64,000 bases of DNA from Pseudomaricurvus sp965656525 (GCA_965656525.1 CBFHKY010000016.1:1-64000), one strand, 5' to 3'; positions 1-7,644 are shown, counted from the stretch's first letter. Notes: generated by a model from the letters alone, not told the origin. Translations and numbers: made by a program.

Positions 1-464
1 CGTAGAACGCTGAGCAATTCTGGAGCAGAAATTCCCTCAATTGGTTTTGATCCGAGGTAGGGGAATATATCTTTCTCTAAGGCTCGCATAGTGCGGTCTC
101 GGTGACTTTTGGATTTGTCTGCCATTTTAGTTGCAAACCATTCCCTGGCTATAAGTTCGAAAGTATTTGCGTGGGCGGTAAGGATTGCCTGCTTATGGGC
201 TAGCTTCACCGCAGAAGGGTCACTGCCATTTCCAAGTAGCTTCCTGGCGTCATCCCGTTTCTCTCTCGCTTCTTTGAGGCTGACCTCAGGAAAGACACCT
301 AAAGCCAGCAGTTTTTCTTTTTGTGCAAAGCGATATTTCCAGCGCCAGTACTTTGCACCGTTTTTCTTAACTAGAAGAAAGAGTCCTTTCTCATCACTGA
401 GTTTGTAGTCTTTGTCCTTTGGTTTGGCTTGTTTTGCCTCGGTAGCGGTTAGCGGCATGTCCAT
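1..464 (-). CDS. P4-type tyrosine recombinase/integrase, N-terminal part (cut by window edge)
   Basis: Reading the minus strand from the ATG at 464 gives an open frame to the window edge (154 codons) starting MDMPLTATEAKQAKPKDKDY. The pattern LSDEKGLFLLV, WRWKYRF, LGVFPEVSLKEAREKRDDAR is the Arm-DNA-binding domain (DUF4102) of phage-P4-like integrases. It is followed by the start of the SAM-like core-binding domain (FELIAREWFATK). The catalytic domain lies outside the window. An AGGAG ribosome site sits just before the ATG. The gene is downstream of and on the same strand as tmRNA, the classic attachment site for this family, so it most likely marks the end of an integrated island. Whether the full gene is intact cannot be seen. 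Confidence 0.88.
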   Translation of the reverse strand, partial: MDMPLTATEAKQAKPKDKDYKLSDEKGLFLLVKKNGAKYWRWKYRFAQKEKLLALGVFPEVSLKEAREKRDDARKLLGNGSDPSAVKLAHKQAILTAHANTFELIAREWFATKMADKSKSHRDRTMRALEKDIFPYLGSKPIEGISAPELLSVL

Positions 465-474
465 TCTCCTGTCT

Positions 475-545
475 GGGGGTACCTACTTTTTAACACTACC
501 ATGTACCCCTGAAAATACCCCCGTTTGACACTGGATGTGGGGGTA
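475..545. repeat. Iterated GGGGGTA / TACCCC motifs in front of the integrase
   Basis: Four copies of the same heptamer core occur in the 110 bases before the integrase: GGGGGTA at 475-481, TACCCC at 504-509, TACCCCC at 516-522 and GGGGGTA at 539-545. Two are in each orientation, and an extra direct repeat TTGGATGTGG/CTGGATGTGG overlaps the outermost copy. Integrases of this family bind short repeated arm-type sites near attL and their own promoter. Assigning these copies as arm sites is inference. Confidence 0.5.
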
Positions 546-578
546 TGTCATTGGATGTGGCTGGACAGGCCGGAAACG

Positions 579-603
579 AAAAAGCCCCGCAGTGCGGGGC
601 TTT
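579..603 (-). terminator. Rho-independent terminator of tmRNA
   Basis: The stem AAAGCCCCGC / GCGGGGCTTT has a 3-nt loop. Read on the minus strand it continues into a U run. It lies 34 nt beyond the tmRNA 3' end, so it is the natural ssrA terminator, retained between ssrA and the integrase. Confidence 0.8.
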
Positions 604-636
604 CAAGAGATACTTGTATCTGGTTGGATAGGTGTT

Positions 637-1027
637 TGGTGGAGCCGGGGGGAGTTGAACCCCCGTCCGTCAGCACTCCGCCGTAGGATCTACATGCTTA
701 GTTCCACTATTTGATTTAACTCACTACAGCCCAGTGGCCAAGACGTAGCAAGCGATCCTGAAAGAGTTTTAGCCGATCCGCCTCAGGCAGGCTTCACTGC
801 GATCCAGTTCTATATGACAGTCAGTAACGCGGTACTGGCACCTTGTTAAAGACCGCTAGCGGACGAACCGCTAGTTGGTGTTACAAAAAGCTACTTACGC
901 AGCTAGTTGAGCACCATAGTTGTCATCATTGGCAACTAATAAAGTGCAGCTTTGGATTTACGTGATTGGCTACCCTCACGACATGCACCTAAGGTTTTGT
1001 TACCGGCGTCGAATCCAAATCGGCCCC
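637..1027 (-). ncRNA. ssrA: tmRNA (transfer-messenger RNA)
   Basis: The minus strand begins GGGGCCGATTTGGATTCGAC at 1027 and ends with the T-arm GGTTCAACTCCCC and GGCTCCACCA at 637. The 5' GGGGCC pairs with GGCUCC to form the tRNA-like acceptor stem. The length is 391 nt. An internal open frame encodes a 12-residue proteolysis tag, ANDDNYGAQLAA, followed by TAA. tmRNA rescues stalled ribosomes together with SmpB, whose gene lies just upstream on the same strand. The tag ends in LAA, the ClpXP degron. The CCA end is encoded. Confidence 0.97.
895..933 (-). other. tmRNA tag-peptide reading frame
   Basis: GCC at 933-931 is the resume codon. The frame reads A-N-D-D-N-Y-G-A-Q-L-A-A and stops with TAA at 897-895. 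The tag is two residues longer than the ten-residue ANDENYALAA of E. coli. Confidence 0.93.
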
Positions 1028-1055
1028 AAACACGGTACAAACATCAAGAAACGGC

Positions 1056-1061
1056 ATTATA
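1056..1061 (-). promoter_or_regulatory. -10 box of the ssrA promoter
   Basis: A perfect TATAAT (minus strand) lies about 29 nt before the mature tmRNA 5' end, leaving a short leader to be trimmed. The -35 region (TGTTAA or CTGTTA at 16-17 nt spacing) is weak. Confidence 0.55.
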
Positions 1062-1179
1062 GGCTTTCTGCCAACAATTAACAGCGCTCTTTGAATTAAT
1101 AGTGGGGGTGGTGGTATTCGGTTTCAAGGGGTGGTCACGCAGCCGTTGATACAAGCTGCGTTTGTTGGGCCGTTAAGCA

Positions 1180-1659
1180 TTAAACGTGTTTTTGGAAGAG
1201 GCGCTGTTTTTCGCGGCTCCAATCCCGTTGTTTTTCGGCTTCGCGTTTATCGTGCATTTTCTTACCTTTGGCCAATGATATCTCGCATTTTACCAAGTGG
1301 CTCTTCCAGTACATGGCGGTGAGGACGCAAGTGTAATCTTTTTGTTCTACAGCTTGTTGCAGCTTGATGATTTCTTTGTCGTGCAACAACAGTTTGCGTT
1401 GGCGAGTAGGCTCGGTAACGAAGTGGGTTGAGACGGTACTCAGCGGTGTAATTTGTACATTTAGCAGCCAGGCTTCCCCGTTTTTAAAAAACACATGGCT
1501 GTCGATGACTTGTACTTTTCCTTCGCGCAGGCTTTTAACTTCCCAGCCTTGCAGAACGACGCCAGCCTCATAGCGATCAGAAAGCTCGTAATCGAAACGC
1601 GCTTTCTTGTTGAGGACGATAGTGGAGCCCGTAGGCTTTTTTGATTTTTTCTTAGACAT
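1180..1659 (-). CDS. smpB: SsrA-binding protein SmpB
   Basis: The 159-residue basic protein starts MSKKKSKKPTGSTIVLNKKA. It carries the family signatures FDYELSDRYEAGVVLQGWEVKSLR, a central LLLHDKEI and the C-terminal tail KKMHDKREAEKQRDW that enters the vacant mRNA channel. SmpB binds tmRNA and delivers it to stalled ribosomes. The start at 1659 fits family length; a start ten codons upstream is possible but non-conserved. It is encoded upstream of ssrA on the same strand, and the intervening 150 bases hold the ssrA promoter. Confidence 0.97.
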   Translation of the reverse strand: MSKKKSKKPTGSTIVLNKKARFDYELSDRYEAGVVLQGWEVKSLREGKVQVIDSHVFFKNGEAWLLNVQITPLSTVSTHFVTEPTRQRKLLLHDKEIIKLQQAVEQKDYTCVLTAMYWKSHLVKCEISLAKGKKMHDKREAEKQRDWSREKQRLFQKHV

Positions 1660-1797
1660 GCGGCGGATTATAACGGTTGCTGCAGGCAAAGCCTATGGAA
1701 ATCAGCGCTTTATCATCGCTACAATGCGGTTACCGCAATGCCTAAGGCATGGATTTCGCTTATAAGAATAATAACGTTATACGAAAGGGTTGAGAAC

Positions 1798-3168
1798 ATG
1801 GGGAAAGACAGAGTCGATCACGGGATTTGGAACAGTCGTTGGACGTTTATTTTGGCGGCAACGGGTTCGGCCGTGGGGCTGGGTAATATTTGGAAGTTCC
1901 CCTACATCACTGGTGAAAATGGTGGTGGGGCTTTTGTTCTGGTGTATCTGGTGTGCATCGCTTTAATAGGCGTGCCTATTATGATCGGGGAGGTATTGCT
2001 GGGGCGCAAGGGGCGGCAAAGCCCGATTCGAACCATGCACGACCTTACCAGGCAAGCGGGTTTGCCCAAAATGTGGGCAGGTATCGGGTGGATGGGCGCG
2101 GTGGCTGGGTTGCTGATACTGTCGTTCTACGCCGTTATTGCTGGTTGGGCACTGAATTACGTTTTAGCTATGGCTCAAGGCGCGTTTGTGGGAATAGACG
2201 CGGTCAACGCCGAGGCGCATTTTAACGGTTTACTGGCCAACAAAGGTGAACTTATCTTTTGGCAGTCTCTCTTTATGTTGATGACCATCGGTGTGGTGAT
2301 CGGTGGTGTGACAAGAGGATTGGGTAATGCGGTAAAGGTGTTGATGCCTGTTTTGCTGTTGCTGCTAATAATCCTGTTGGGGTACAGCATGGTTGAAGGG
2401 GAGTTTGTGCAAGGTGCTCGCTTTTTGTTTAGTTTCGATGTCAGTAAATTGAGCTGGAATTCGGTTTTGGTGGCGCTGGGGCATGCCTTTTTTACGCTGA
2501 GCTTGGGTATGGGGGCCATTATGGCTTATGGCGCCTATATGCCGCAGGCGGCGTCACTCAGCCGCACAGTTTTTACCGTGGCTATTTTGGATACGCTGGT
2601 GGCATTGATGGCGGGGCTGGCTATTTTCCCTGTGGTGTTTGCTAACGGTTTGGAGCCTTCAGCTGGGCCGGGGTTGTTGTTTGTGAATTTACCGGTGGCG
2701 TTCGGCAACATGGTTGGCGGGTTGTGGTTCGGTGTGGTGTTTTTTGTGTTGATTTCCATTGCCGCATGGAGCTCAGCCATTTCCTTAATTGAGCCAGGTG
2801 TGGCGTGGCTGGTAGAGCGGGGCCGCTTTTCGCGAGTGGGTGCTAATTTCTTTTTGGGCGGAATAGCCTGGGCCTTAGGGCTAGCAACCGTATTATCGTT
2901 TAACGATTGGGCCGAGTTTACCCCGTTCTTTGGTATGACAGCGTTTGATTTTCTGGACTTTCTCACGACCAATATTTTACTGCCTCTGGGCGGGTTGTTT
3001 ATTGCCATTTTTGTGGGCTGGTTTTTGCCTCGCTCAATAGTAAACGCTGAGTTACATGCCGAATCGCAAGGTATGATACGGTTATGGTTGTTTTTGGTGC
3101 GCTTCGTATCGCCATTGCTGGTAAGTTTGATCTTTGTGATGTTGCTGTGGGATAAGCTGGTTGATTGA
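1798..3168 (+). CDS. Sodium-dependent transporter of the NSS/SNF family
   Basis: The 456-residue membrane protein has about 11-12 hydrophobic segments. The N-terminal WNSRWTFILAATGSAVGLGNIWKFPY and ENGGGAFVLVYL are the hallmark of neurotransmitter:sodium symporters (TM1 with its unwound sodium/substrate-binding turn). Bacterial relatives import amino acids or similar amines, but the substrate cannot be told from sequence. The ATG at 1798 follows AAAGGG and is preferred; an upstream ATG at 1738 would add 20 non-conserved residues. It is divergent from smpB and upstream of ratA. Confidence 0.93.
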   Translation: MGKDRVDHGIWNSRWTFILAATGSAVGLGNIWKFPYITGENGGGAFVLVYLVCIALIGVPIMIGEVLLGRKGRQSPIRTMHDLTRQAGLPKMWAGIGWMGAVAGLLILSFYAVIAGWALNYVLAMAQGAFVGIDAVNAEAHFNGLLANKGELIFWQSLFMLMTIGVVIGGVTRGLGNAVKVLMPVLLLLLIILLGYSMVEGEFVQGARFLFSFDVSKLSWNSVLVALGHAFFTLSLGMGAIMAYGAYMPQAASLSRTVFTVAILDTLVALMAGLAIFPVVFANGLEPSAGPGLLFVNLPVAFGNMVGGLWFGVVFFVLISIAAWSSAISLIEPGVAWLVERGRFSRVGANFFLGGIAWALGLATVLSFNDWAEFTPFFGMTAFDFLDFLTTNILLPLGGLFIAIFVGWFLPRSIVNAELHAESQGMIRLWLFLVRFVSPLLVSLIFVMLLWDKLVD

Positions 3169-3251
3169 GGTGATCCGCGACTCAGCCTTGGCAGTCGTGT
3201 GGTGAGTCTCTACAATTCACCCCCTAATCGAAGCCAAAAGAGCGTAATTGA

Positions 3252-3695
3252 GTGACACACATCCAACGCAGTGCACTGGTGTTTTTTACCTGTGAACAAA
3301 TGTTTGAGCTGGTGAATGATATTGAAGCCTACCCAGATTATATGGATGGTTGTGTCGGTGCTGAAGTGCTGGAGCGCTCAGAATCGGAGTTGATGGCACG
3401 TTTGGATCTAAGCAAGTTGGGCATACGTTACAGTTTTACAACTCGTAATCGCCTGGAGCCCCCAGCCGTTATGGAAATGGTCTTAGTGGAAGGGCCGTTC
3501 AAGCGGTTATCGGGTGAGTGGTCATTCATTGCTTTGACGGATGAAGCCTGCAAGGTGTCATTGACGTTGGATTTTGAGTTTGCTGGTTCGTTAGTGGCGC
3601 GTGTCGCCAATCGCTGGCTGGATGCGGTGGCCAATGATTTGGTGGACGGTTTGTGCCAGCGAGCTAAATACGTTTACGGCTCTAAGTCTTTCTAA
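3252..3695 (+). CDS. ratA: RatA-like type II toxin-antitoxin toxin / coenzyme Q-binding START-domain protein
   Basis: The 147-residue protein begins at GTG. MTHIQRSALVFFTCEQMFELVNDIEAYPDYMDGC is typical of the RatA/COQ10 START-like fold. In E. coli RatA was reported to bind 50S subunits and block association; homologues with this fold bind ubiquinone (COQ10). It is followed 33 bases downstream by rnfH/ratB, the usual pair found next to smpB. The GTG start is chosen because the conserved helix begins immediately after it. Confidence 0.9.
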   Translation: MTHIQRSALVFFTCEQMFELVNDIEAYPDYMDGCVGAEVLERSESELMARLDLSKLGIRYSFTTRNRLEPPAVMEMVLVEGPFKRLSGEWSFIALTDEACKVSLTLDFEFAGSLVARVANRWLDAVANDLVDGLCQRAKYVYGSKSF

Positions 3696-3728
3696 TGTGT
3701 AAAGCTAAGCCTCTTGAGAATGTGTGTG

Positions 3729-4043
3729 ATGTCGGATATCGAAGTAATTAGTGTAGAGGTAGCTTATGCACTACCGCATAAGCAAAAAATTGTGGCATTA
3801 CTGGTGGAACCCGGAACTACGGCGCTTGTAGCGGCCAAAAAGTCGGGCTTGGATAAAGAGTTCCCTGAAATTGACTACGAATCAGCCAAAATGGGCATCT
3901 TCGGTCAGGCGTTGGGTACTAAAGGGCTAAAAAAAGCGGCAGAGCACGAGCTACAGGCTGGGGATCGAGTTGAAATCTACCGGCCTTTGATTTCTGACCC
4001 TAAAGAAGTTCGACGCAAACGAGCGGCCAAAGCCAAAGAATGA
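3729..4043 (+). CDS. rnfH: RnfH (UPF0125, RatB) family protein
   Basis: The 104-residue protein MSDIEVISVEVAYALPHKQKIVALLVEPG has the ubiquitin-like beta-grasp fold of the RnfH family and ends in a basic tail (VRRKRAAKAKE). The conserved DRVEIYRPLISDPKEVRRKRA box is present. Its function is not established; it is nearly always co-transcribed with ratA, as here. The ATG at 3729 is preferred over the TTG at 3714. Confidence 0.92.
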   Translation: MSDIEVISVEVAYALPHKQKIVALLVEPGTTALVAAKKSGLDKEFPEIDYESAKMGIFGQALGTKGLKKAAEHELQAGDRVEIYRPLISDPKEVRRKRAAKAKE

Positions 4044-4082
4044 AGTATTAAGGCCCGCCCAAAACTTGTGTTACTTGGCAGC

Positions 4083-4104
4083 AGCGAAACCATATGGCTT
4101 CGCT
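4083..4104. terminator. Near-perfect palindrome between convergent rnfH and bamE
   Basis: A 22-nt sequence, AGCGAA-A-CCATATGG-C-TTCGCT, is palindromic at 20 of 22 positions. It lies between two convergent genes, 39 bases after rnfH and 24 before the bamE stop. The hairpin could serve both transcripts, but no U run follows on either side, so a terminator role is only a guess. Confidence 0.35.
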
Positions 4105-4128
4105 AACGAGAAATGGCCATGCGTTATG

Positions 4129-4482
4129 TTACTTAGGCGGCGTGGCACTGCTCGGAACAAAATCACCGGTGAAATGTGACAGTTCATCGTTCTCAAAGAA
4201 GATGCTTATACGTTCTTGAGTGGTGTCACCCTTGGCTGGGCGCATGCTGTAGAAGTAATCCCAGCGATTGGTGTTAAATGTGTCCTCAATGATCGGGTTG
4301 CCCATAACGTAGCGCACTTGGCGTTTGGTCATGCCGGGTTTGAGCTGATCGATCATTTCTTGCGTAATGATGTTGCCCTGCTGAATATCGATTTTGTAAA
4401 CGCCGGGAAACTGAAAGTACTGACAGCCTGCCAAACATGTCAATGAGAGGGCGAAAATGAAAGGTACTACGTGTTTTTGCAT
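4129..4482 (-). CDS. bamE: Outer membrane protein assembly factor BamE (SmpA/OmlA lipoprotein)
   Basis: The 117-residue lipoprotein has signal peptide MQKHVVPFIFALSLTCLAGC, with the acylated Cys at residue 20. The mature part carries the BamE core (QGNIITQEMIDQLKPGMTKRQVRYVMGNP, then DTFNTNRWDYFYSM). BamE is an accessory subunit of the BAM complex that inserts beta-barrels into the outer membrane. It is divergent from fur, as in Pseudomonas and many other gammaproteobacteria. Confidence 0.97.
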   Translation of the reverse strand: MQKHVVPFIFALSLTCLAGCQYFQFPGVYKIDIQQGNIITQEMIDQLKPGMTKRQVRYVMGNPIIEDTFNTNRWDYFYSMRPAKGDTTQERISIFFENDELSHFTGDFVPSSATPPK

Positions 4483-4598
4483 GGCAGGGGTTCCACATAT
4501 TCAAATGAACGGGGATAATAACTGAATACTGGCGATTCTGAGAAGGGCCATATAGGATTTTCGAGAATTGACATAACTAATGATAAGCAGAGGATAAC

Positions 4599-5006
4599 AT
4601 GTCGGATCAGAATCAGGAGTTACGCAAAGCTGGTTTGAAGGTCACTCTTCCTAGAGTAAAAATCTTACAAATGCTAGAAGAGTCTGCGCAACGGCATTTA
4701 AGTGCTGAAGATGTATACAAGCAATTAATTGAAGCCGATGAAGATGTTGGCTTAGCAACAGTATATCGAGTACTGACTCAGTTTGAGTCAGCGGGTTTGG
4801 TGGTTCGTCACAACTTTGATGATGGCCATTCTGTTTTTGAGCTGGAGCGTGGCGACCATCACGACCATATGGTTTGTGTTGAAACGGGTCGCGTAATCGA
4901 GTTCCATAATGAGCAGATTGAAAAAATCCAAGAAGAAATTGCCACTAGCCATGGCTACGAGCTTAGTGGGCACAGCTTGGTGCTCTATGTAAAACCTAAG
5001 AAGTAA
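4599..5006 (+). CDS. fur: Ferric uptake regulator Fur
   Basis: The 135-residue protein has a winged helix at residues 1-80 (RKAGLKVTLPRVKILQMLE, DVGLATVYRVLTQFE) and the metal-binding HHDHMVCVETGRVIEF region. As in Pseudomonas Fur, only one Cys of the enterobacterial CxxC pair is kept (MVCVETG). Fur represses iron-uptake genes when loaded with iron. GAGG lies 6 nt before the ATG. A 16-bp repeat of the last coding bases follows the stop codon (see findings). Confidence 0.97.
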   Translation: MSDQNQELRKAGLKVTLPRVKILQMLEESAQRHLSAEDVYKQLIEADEDVGLATVYRVLTQFESAGLVVRHNFDDGHSVFELERGDHHDHMVCVETGRVIEFHNEQIEKIQEEIATSHGYELSGHSLVLYVKPKK

Positions 5007-5022
5007 TATGTAAAACCTAAGA
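4986..5022. repeat. 21-bp-period tandem duplication across the fur stop codon
   Basis: TATGTAAAACCTAAGA occurs at 4986-5001, inside the last fur codons, and again at 5007-5022, just after the TAA. The period is 21 bases, so the second copy is in frame with the first. It looks like a replication-slippage duplication of the gene end. Confidence 0.8.
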
Positions 5023-5143
5023 CGCCATCGTGCTTACCCAATCGCGCTTATGAACTATTGAGGTGCAAAAGGGTGAGAACGCCTGAGCGCCATAGGTTCA
5101 TACCCCAATAACAATACTAATAAAGATCTGAGGTAGTATTCTC

Positions 5144-5707
5144 ATGAGTGATAACGCTCAAGCCCCAACCCCTTCAGCGTCCAGCACAAACCGTTTTGAT
5201 TTAAACTTAGTTCAAGTTGTTGATTTGGTGTGTTCGTTGGTGCATCAGGCGTTCATTCGCCAGTCAGAAAACAAAGCAAAACCGCTCTTCAAAGATTTGA
5301 AGGCGGGTAAAAGTCTGCCGATGGGTGAGCTGACCATCACTCGCAAAGACAAAGATGGCAATGCCGTAGGGCAGATGGAGGTGCCACTAGAGCTGTCATT
5401 GGACTACTCAGAGTTCAAAGGTGCTGGTTTTGGTTTTCCTCCTTTTAAGGCTGTATTACAGGCGATGTTGAACCATATTGGCCGTGTACAAAAAGAAAAG
5501 AAGTCATTGAATCTGCTAACCAGCGAAGACGAAACCAGTGTAGTGATTCATAACCCTGGTATTATTCGTATGGGTGAGCAGTTTAATGTGATGATGTTGG
5601 CCATTGAACCGGCAACTAAGGCGGGCATTAAAGTTCAGTTTATGTTTGTTGATCCTGCCCAGTATCCCAGCCTGAGTGAGCAAAAAGCTCAGGCGGCTGA
5701 TGCTTGA
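5144..5707 (+). CDS. Conserved-looking protein of unknown function
   Basis: This 187-residue protein was not assigned to a family. The N-terminal 15 residues are low complexity (MSDNAQAPTPSASS). A helical segment (VVDLVCSLVHQAFIRQS) follows, and then a mainly beta-type region with alternating hydrophobics (MGELTITRKDKDGN, MEVPLELSLDYSEFKG, TSVVIHNPGIIRMG, IKVQFMFVDPAQYPSL). It has no signal peptide or membrane segment, so it is probably cytoplasmic. GAGGTAG precedes the ATG and a clear terminator follows the stop, so it is a monocistronic real gene between fur and recN. No active-site motif is evident. Confidence 0.75.
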   Translation: MSDNAQAPTPSASSTNRFDLNLVQVVDLVCSLVHQAFIRQSENKAKPLFKDLKAGKSLPMGELTITRKDKDGNAVGQMEVPLELSLDYSEFKGAGFGFPPFKAVLQAMLNHIGRVQKEKKSLNLLTSEDETSVVIHNPGIIRMGEQFNVMMLAIEPATKAGIKVQFMFVDPAQYPSLSEQKAQAADA

Positions 5708-5740
5708 CGGCTGCTTATAGGCTAGTCGTTTTTGGTAAGT

Positions 5741-5773
5741 GAACGCCTCTTGGTATTCTAAGGGGCGTTTTTC
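5741..5773 (+). terminator. Rho-independent terminator after the unknown gene
   Basis: AACGCC(TCTT) pairs with (AAGG)GGCGTT across a short TGGTATTCT loop and is followed by TTTTTC. It separates the unknown gene from convergent recN. Confidence 0.7.
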
Positions 5774-5792
5774 GTTGCGTGAGCCGCTTTGG

Positions 5793-7463
5793 TCAATGAG
5801 CCATCTCTAGCATTTCACGAGCATGTGCGATAGTTTGCTTGGTAAGCTGTGAGCCCCCCATCATGCGGGCCACTTCCAGAATTTTCTGATCCCCTTCCAG
5901 CTCATTGAGTGCCGACTGTGCAGACACTTCGTCTGACTCTTTGTTGACCAGTAAATGATGATGCCCTTTGCTGGCAACCTGTGGCAGATGCGTCACGCAG
6001 ATGACTTGCCCTTGCTCCCCCAGGCGACGCAGCAGTTCACCCACTACATCCGCTGTGGCCCCACCAATACCTACATCAACTTCATCGAATACCAGAGTTG
6101 GCGTGGTTGAGTTCTGTGCGGTTACCACTTGGATGGCTAGGCTGATTCTGGAAAGCTCCCCCCCCGAAGCCACCTTGCCCAGAGGTTTTGGTGGCTGACC
6201 AGGGTTGGTGCTCACTAAGAATTCAATATCATCAATGCCGTAACGGGTAGCTCTTGTGTCGTCTGTTTTTAGCGCTACGGTTAAGTAGGCGTGTTTCATG
6301 GCCAGTAACTTTAACTGGCTGTTGATGGCGGATTCTAGTTTTTGCCCCGCTTGCAGACGGGATTTAGACAGCTTTTGCGCTTGTTTAAGATACGCGTCAT
6401 GGGCTGCGGTCGCTTCGGCTTCTAGGACGTCCAGTTGTTCTTCGTTGTCGCCCAGATAAGCCAATTCTTGCTGCAGGGTCTGCTGCAGTGCCGGCAGCTC
6501 ATCGGGTTTTACGCGGTGCTTTCTGGCAATGTCATAGCAACTGGTTAGACGCTCTTCGATAAACTTTAATCGTTGCGGGTCGATTTCGAAGTTATCGATA
6601 TAAAGGTTTAGTTCGTGCTGAGCCTCTTGTACCTGTATCAGTGCGCTTTGCAGGAGTTCGTCGGCGGTGAGAAACGAGTCTGGCTTGTCAGTCAGTTGGT
6701 GTAATTTGTGGAGAGCTTGGCTGAGCAGCGTGGTGATACCACCTTGATCGTCTTCACACAGCTGATGGATCATCTGGCCGACCTGTAAAATACTTTCTGC
6801 GCTGTCTAATTGTTTTTGCTCTTTTTCCAGAGATGCTATTTCACCGGGCTCTAGATTGAGGGCGTCAAGCTCTTCCAATTGATAGCGCAACAGCTGTACG
6901 CGAGCGGTTATTTCCTCGGCGTTGGTACGCCAATGGTCATACTTTTCTTGGGCGGCTTGCCATGTCAAAAAGGCGGCTTCCGTTTTTTTCGCCAACGGAT
7001 TGTGCTGTGCGAAATCGTCGAGCTGTCGGCGGTGAGTGTCTTTTTTGAGCAATGACTGATGGGCATGTTGACCGTGGATGTCGATCAGAGTGTCACCCAG
7101 TGATTTTAATTGTGCCAGCGGCACGGGGTGGCCGTTGATGTAGCCGCGTGAGCGTCCCTCGCGAGTGAGTGCGCGACGCAGTATGCATTCGCTGGGGTCA
7201 TCTCCGTTTAAATCGTGCTGCTCCAGCCACTGCAGAGCCTCGGGTATGTGAGAGATGTCAAACGTTGCGGAAATATCAGCTCTTTGCCGCCCGGCGCGAA
7301 CTCGATCCGCCTCAGCTCTATCGCCCATGGCTAGCGCTAATGCATCCAGTAAGATTGACTTTCCCGCTCCCGTTTCACCAGTAATAACGGTCATACCACG
7401 GCGCAACTCGAGTTCGAGCAAGTCGACGAGGGTAAAATTTTGAACGCTGAGGTGGGTCAGCAT
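5793..7463 (-). CDS. recN: DNA repair protein RecN
   Basis: The 556-residue SMC-like ATPase has Walker A GETGAGKS near residue 30, a coiled-coil middle (about 150-370), the ABC signature VASGGELSRISLA and Walker B PTLVFDEVDVGIGG, then THLPQVAS. RecN acts in recombinational repair of double-strand breaks. The start MLTHLSVQNF at 7463 matches the family; 21 codons upstream are open but non-conserved. It is divergent from grpE, and a LexA-like box lies about 100 bases upstream. Confidence 0.97.
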   Translation of the reverse strand: MLTHLSVQNFTLVDLLELELRRGMTVITGETGAGKSILLDALALAMGDRAEADRVRAGRQRADISATFDISHIPEALQWLEQHDLNGDDPSECILRRALTREGRSRGYINGHPVPLAQLKSLGDTLIDIHGQHAHQSLLKKDTHRRQLDDFAQHNPLAKKTEAAFLTWQAAQEKYDHWRTNAEEITARVQLLRYQLEELDALNLEPGEIASLEKEQKQLDSAESILQVGQMIHQLCEDDQGGITTLLSQALHKLHQLTDKPDSFLTADELLQSALIQVQEAQHELNLYIDNFEIDPQRLKFIEERLTSCYDIARKHRVKPDELPALQQTLQQELAYLGDNEEQLDVLEAEATAAHDAYLKQAQKLSKSRLQAGQKLESAINSQLKLLAMKHAYLTVALKTDDTRATRYGIDDIEFLVSTNPGQPPKPLGKVASGGELSRISLAIQVVTAQNSTTPTLVFDEVDVGIGGATADVVGELLRRLGEQGQVICVTHLPQVASKGHHHLLVNKESDEVSAQSALNELEGDQKILEVARMMGGSQLTKQTIAHAREMLEMAH

Positions 7464-7565
7464 GGTTTTGCTCCTGTGCAGGACTGTTAAAAGCCTTGGC
7501 TGCGAGTTGCCAGAAGTTGTGTTCAATATTTTGATTCAGCGGTGTGCGTCTAGCGCCGCACAAAC

Positions 7566-7585
7566 TAGTGGTTATTTGTACAGTA
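7566..7585 (-). promoter_or_regulatory. Probable LexA (SOS) box of recN
   Basis: On the minus strand the 20-mer TACTGTACAAATAACCACTA matches the enterobacterial consensus TACTG-(TA)5-CAGTA at 15 of 20 positions, with the left half-site perfect. It closely resembles the E. coli recN operator, which also has a degraded right half. It sits 103 bases before the recN start, where a promoter operator would be expected. Confidence 0.5.
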
Positions 7586-7618
7586 TTTTTTTGTGGTCTG
7601 CAATTACTCCTTTTACCC

Positions 7619-7644
7619 CTTGAAAGTCTTAATCTTGCCCCCAT
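7619..7644 (+). promoter_or_regulatory. Sigma-32 heat-shock promoter of grpE
   Basis: CTTGAAA at 7619-7625 (part of CCCCTTGAAA) and CCCCAT at 7639-7644 are separated by 13 nt. Both elements match the RpoH consensus. The start point would be near 7651, about 40 nt before the grpE start. Confidence 0.85.

Noticed and set aside
109..408. Plus-strand open frame of 99 codons at the left edge
   Set aside because: It lies antisense to a clearly recognisable integrase N-terminus on the minus strand and has no family features.
4568..4597. TTGACA and GGATAA before fur as a promoter
   Set aside because: The GGATAA is the ribosome-binding region and sits directly before the ATG, which would make the mRNA leaderless; coincidence is more likely.
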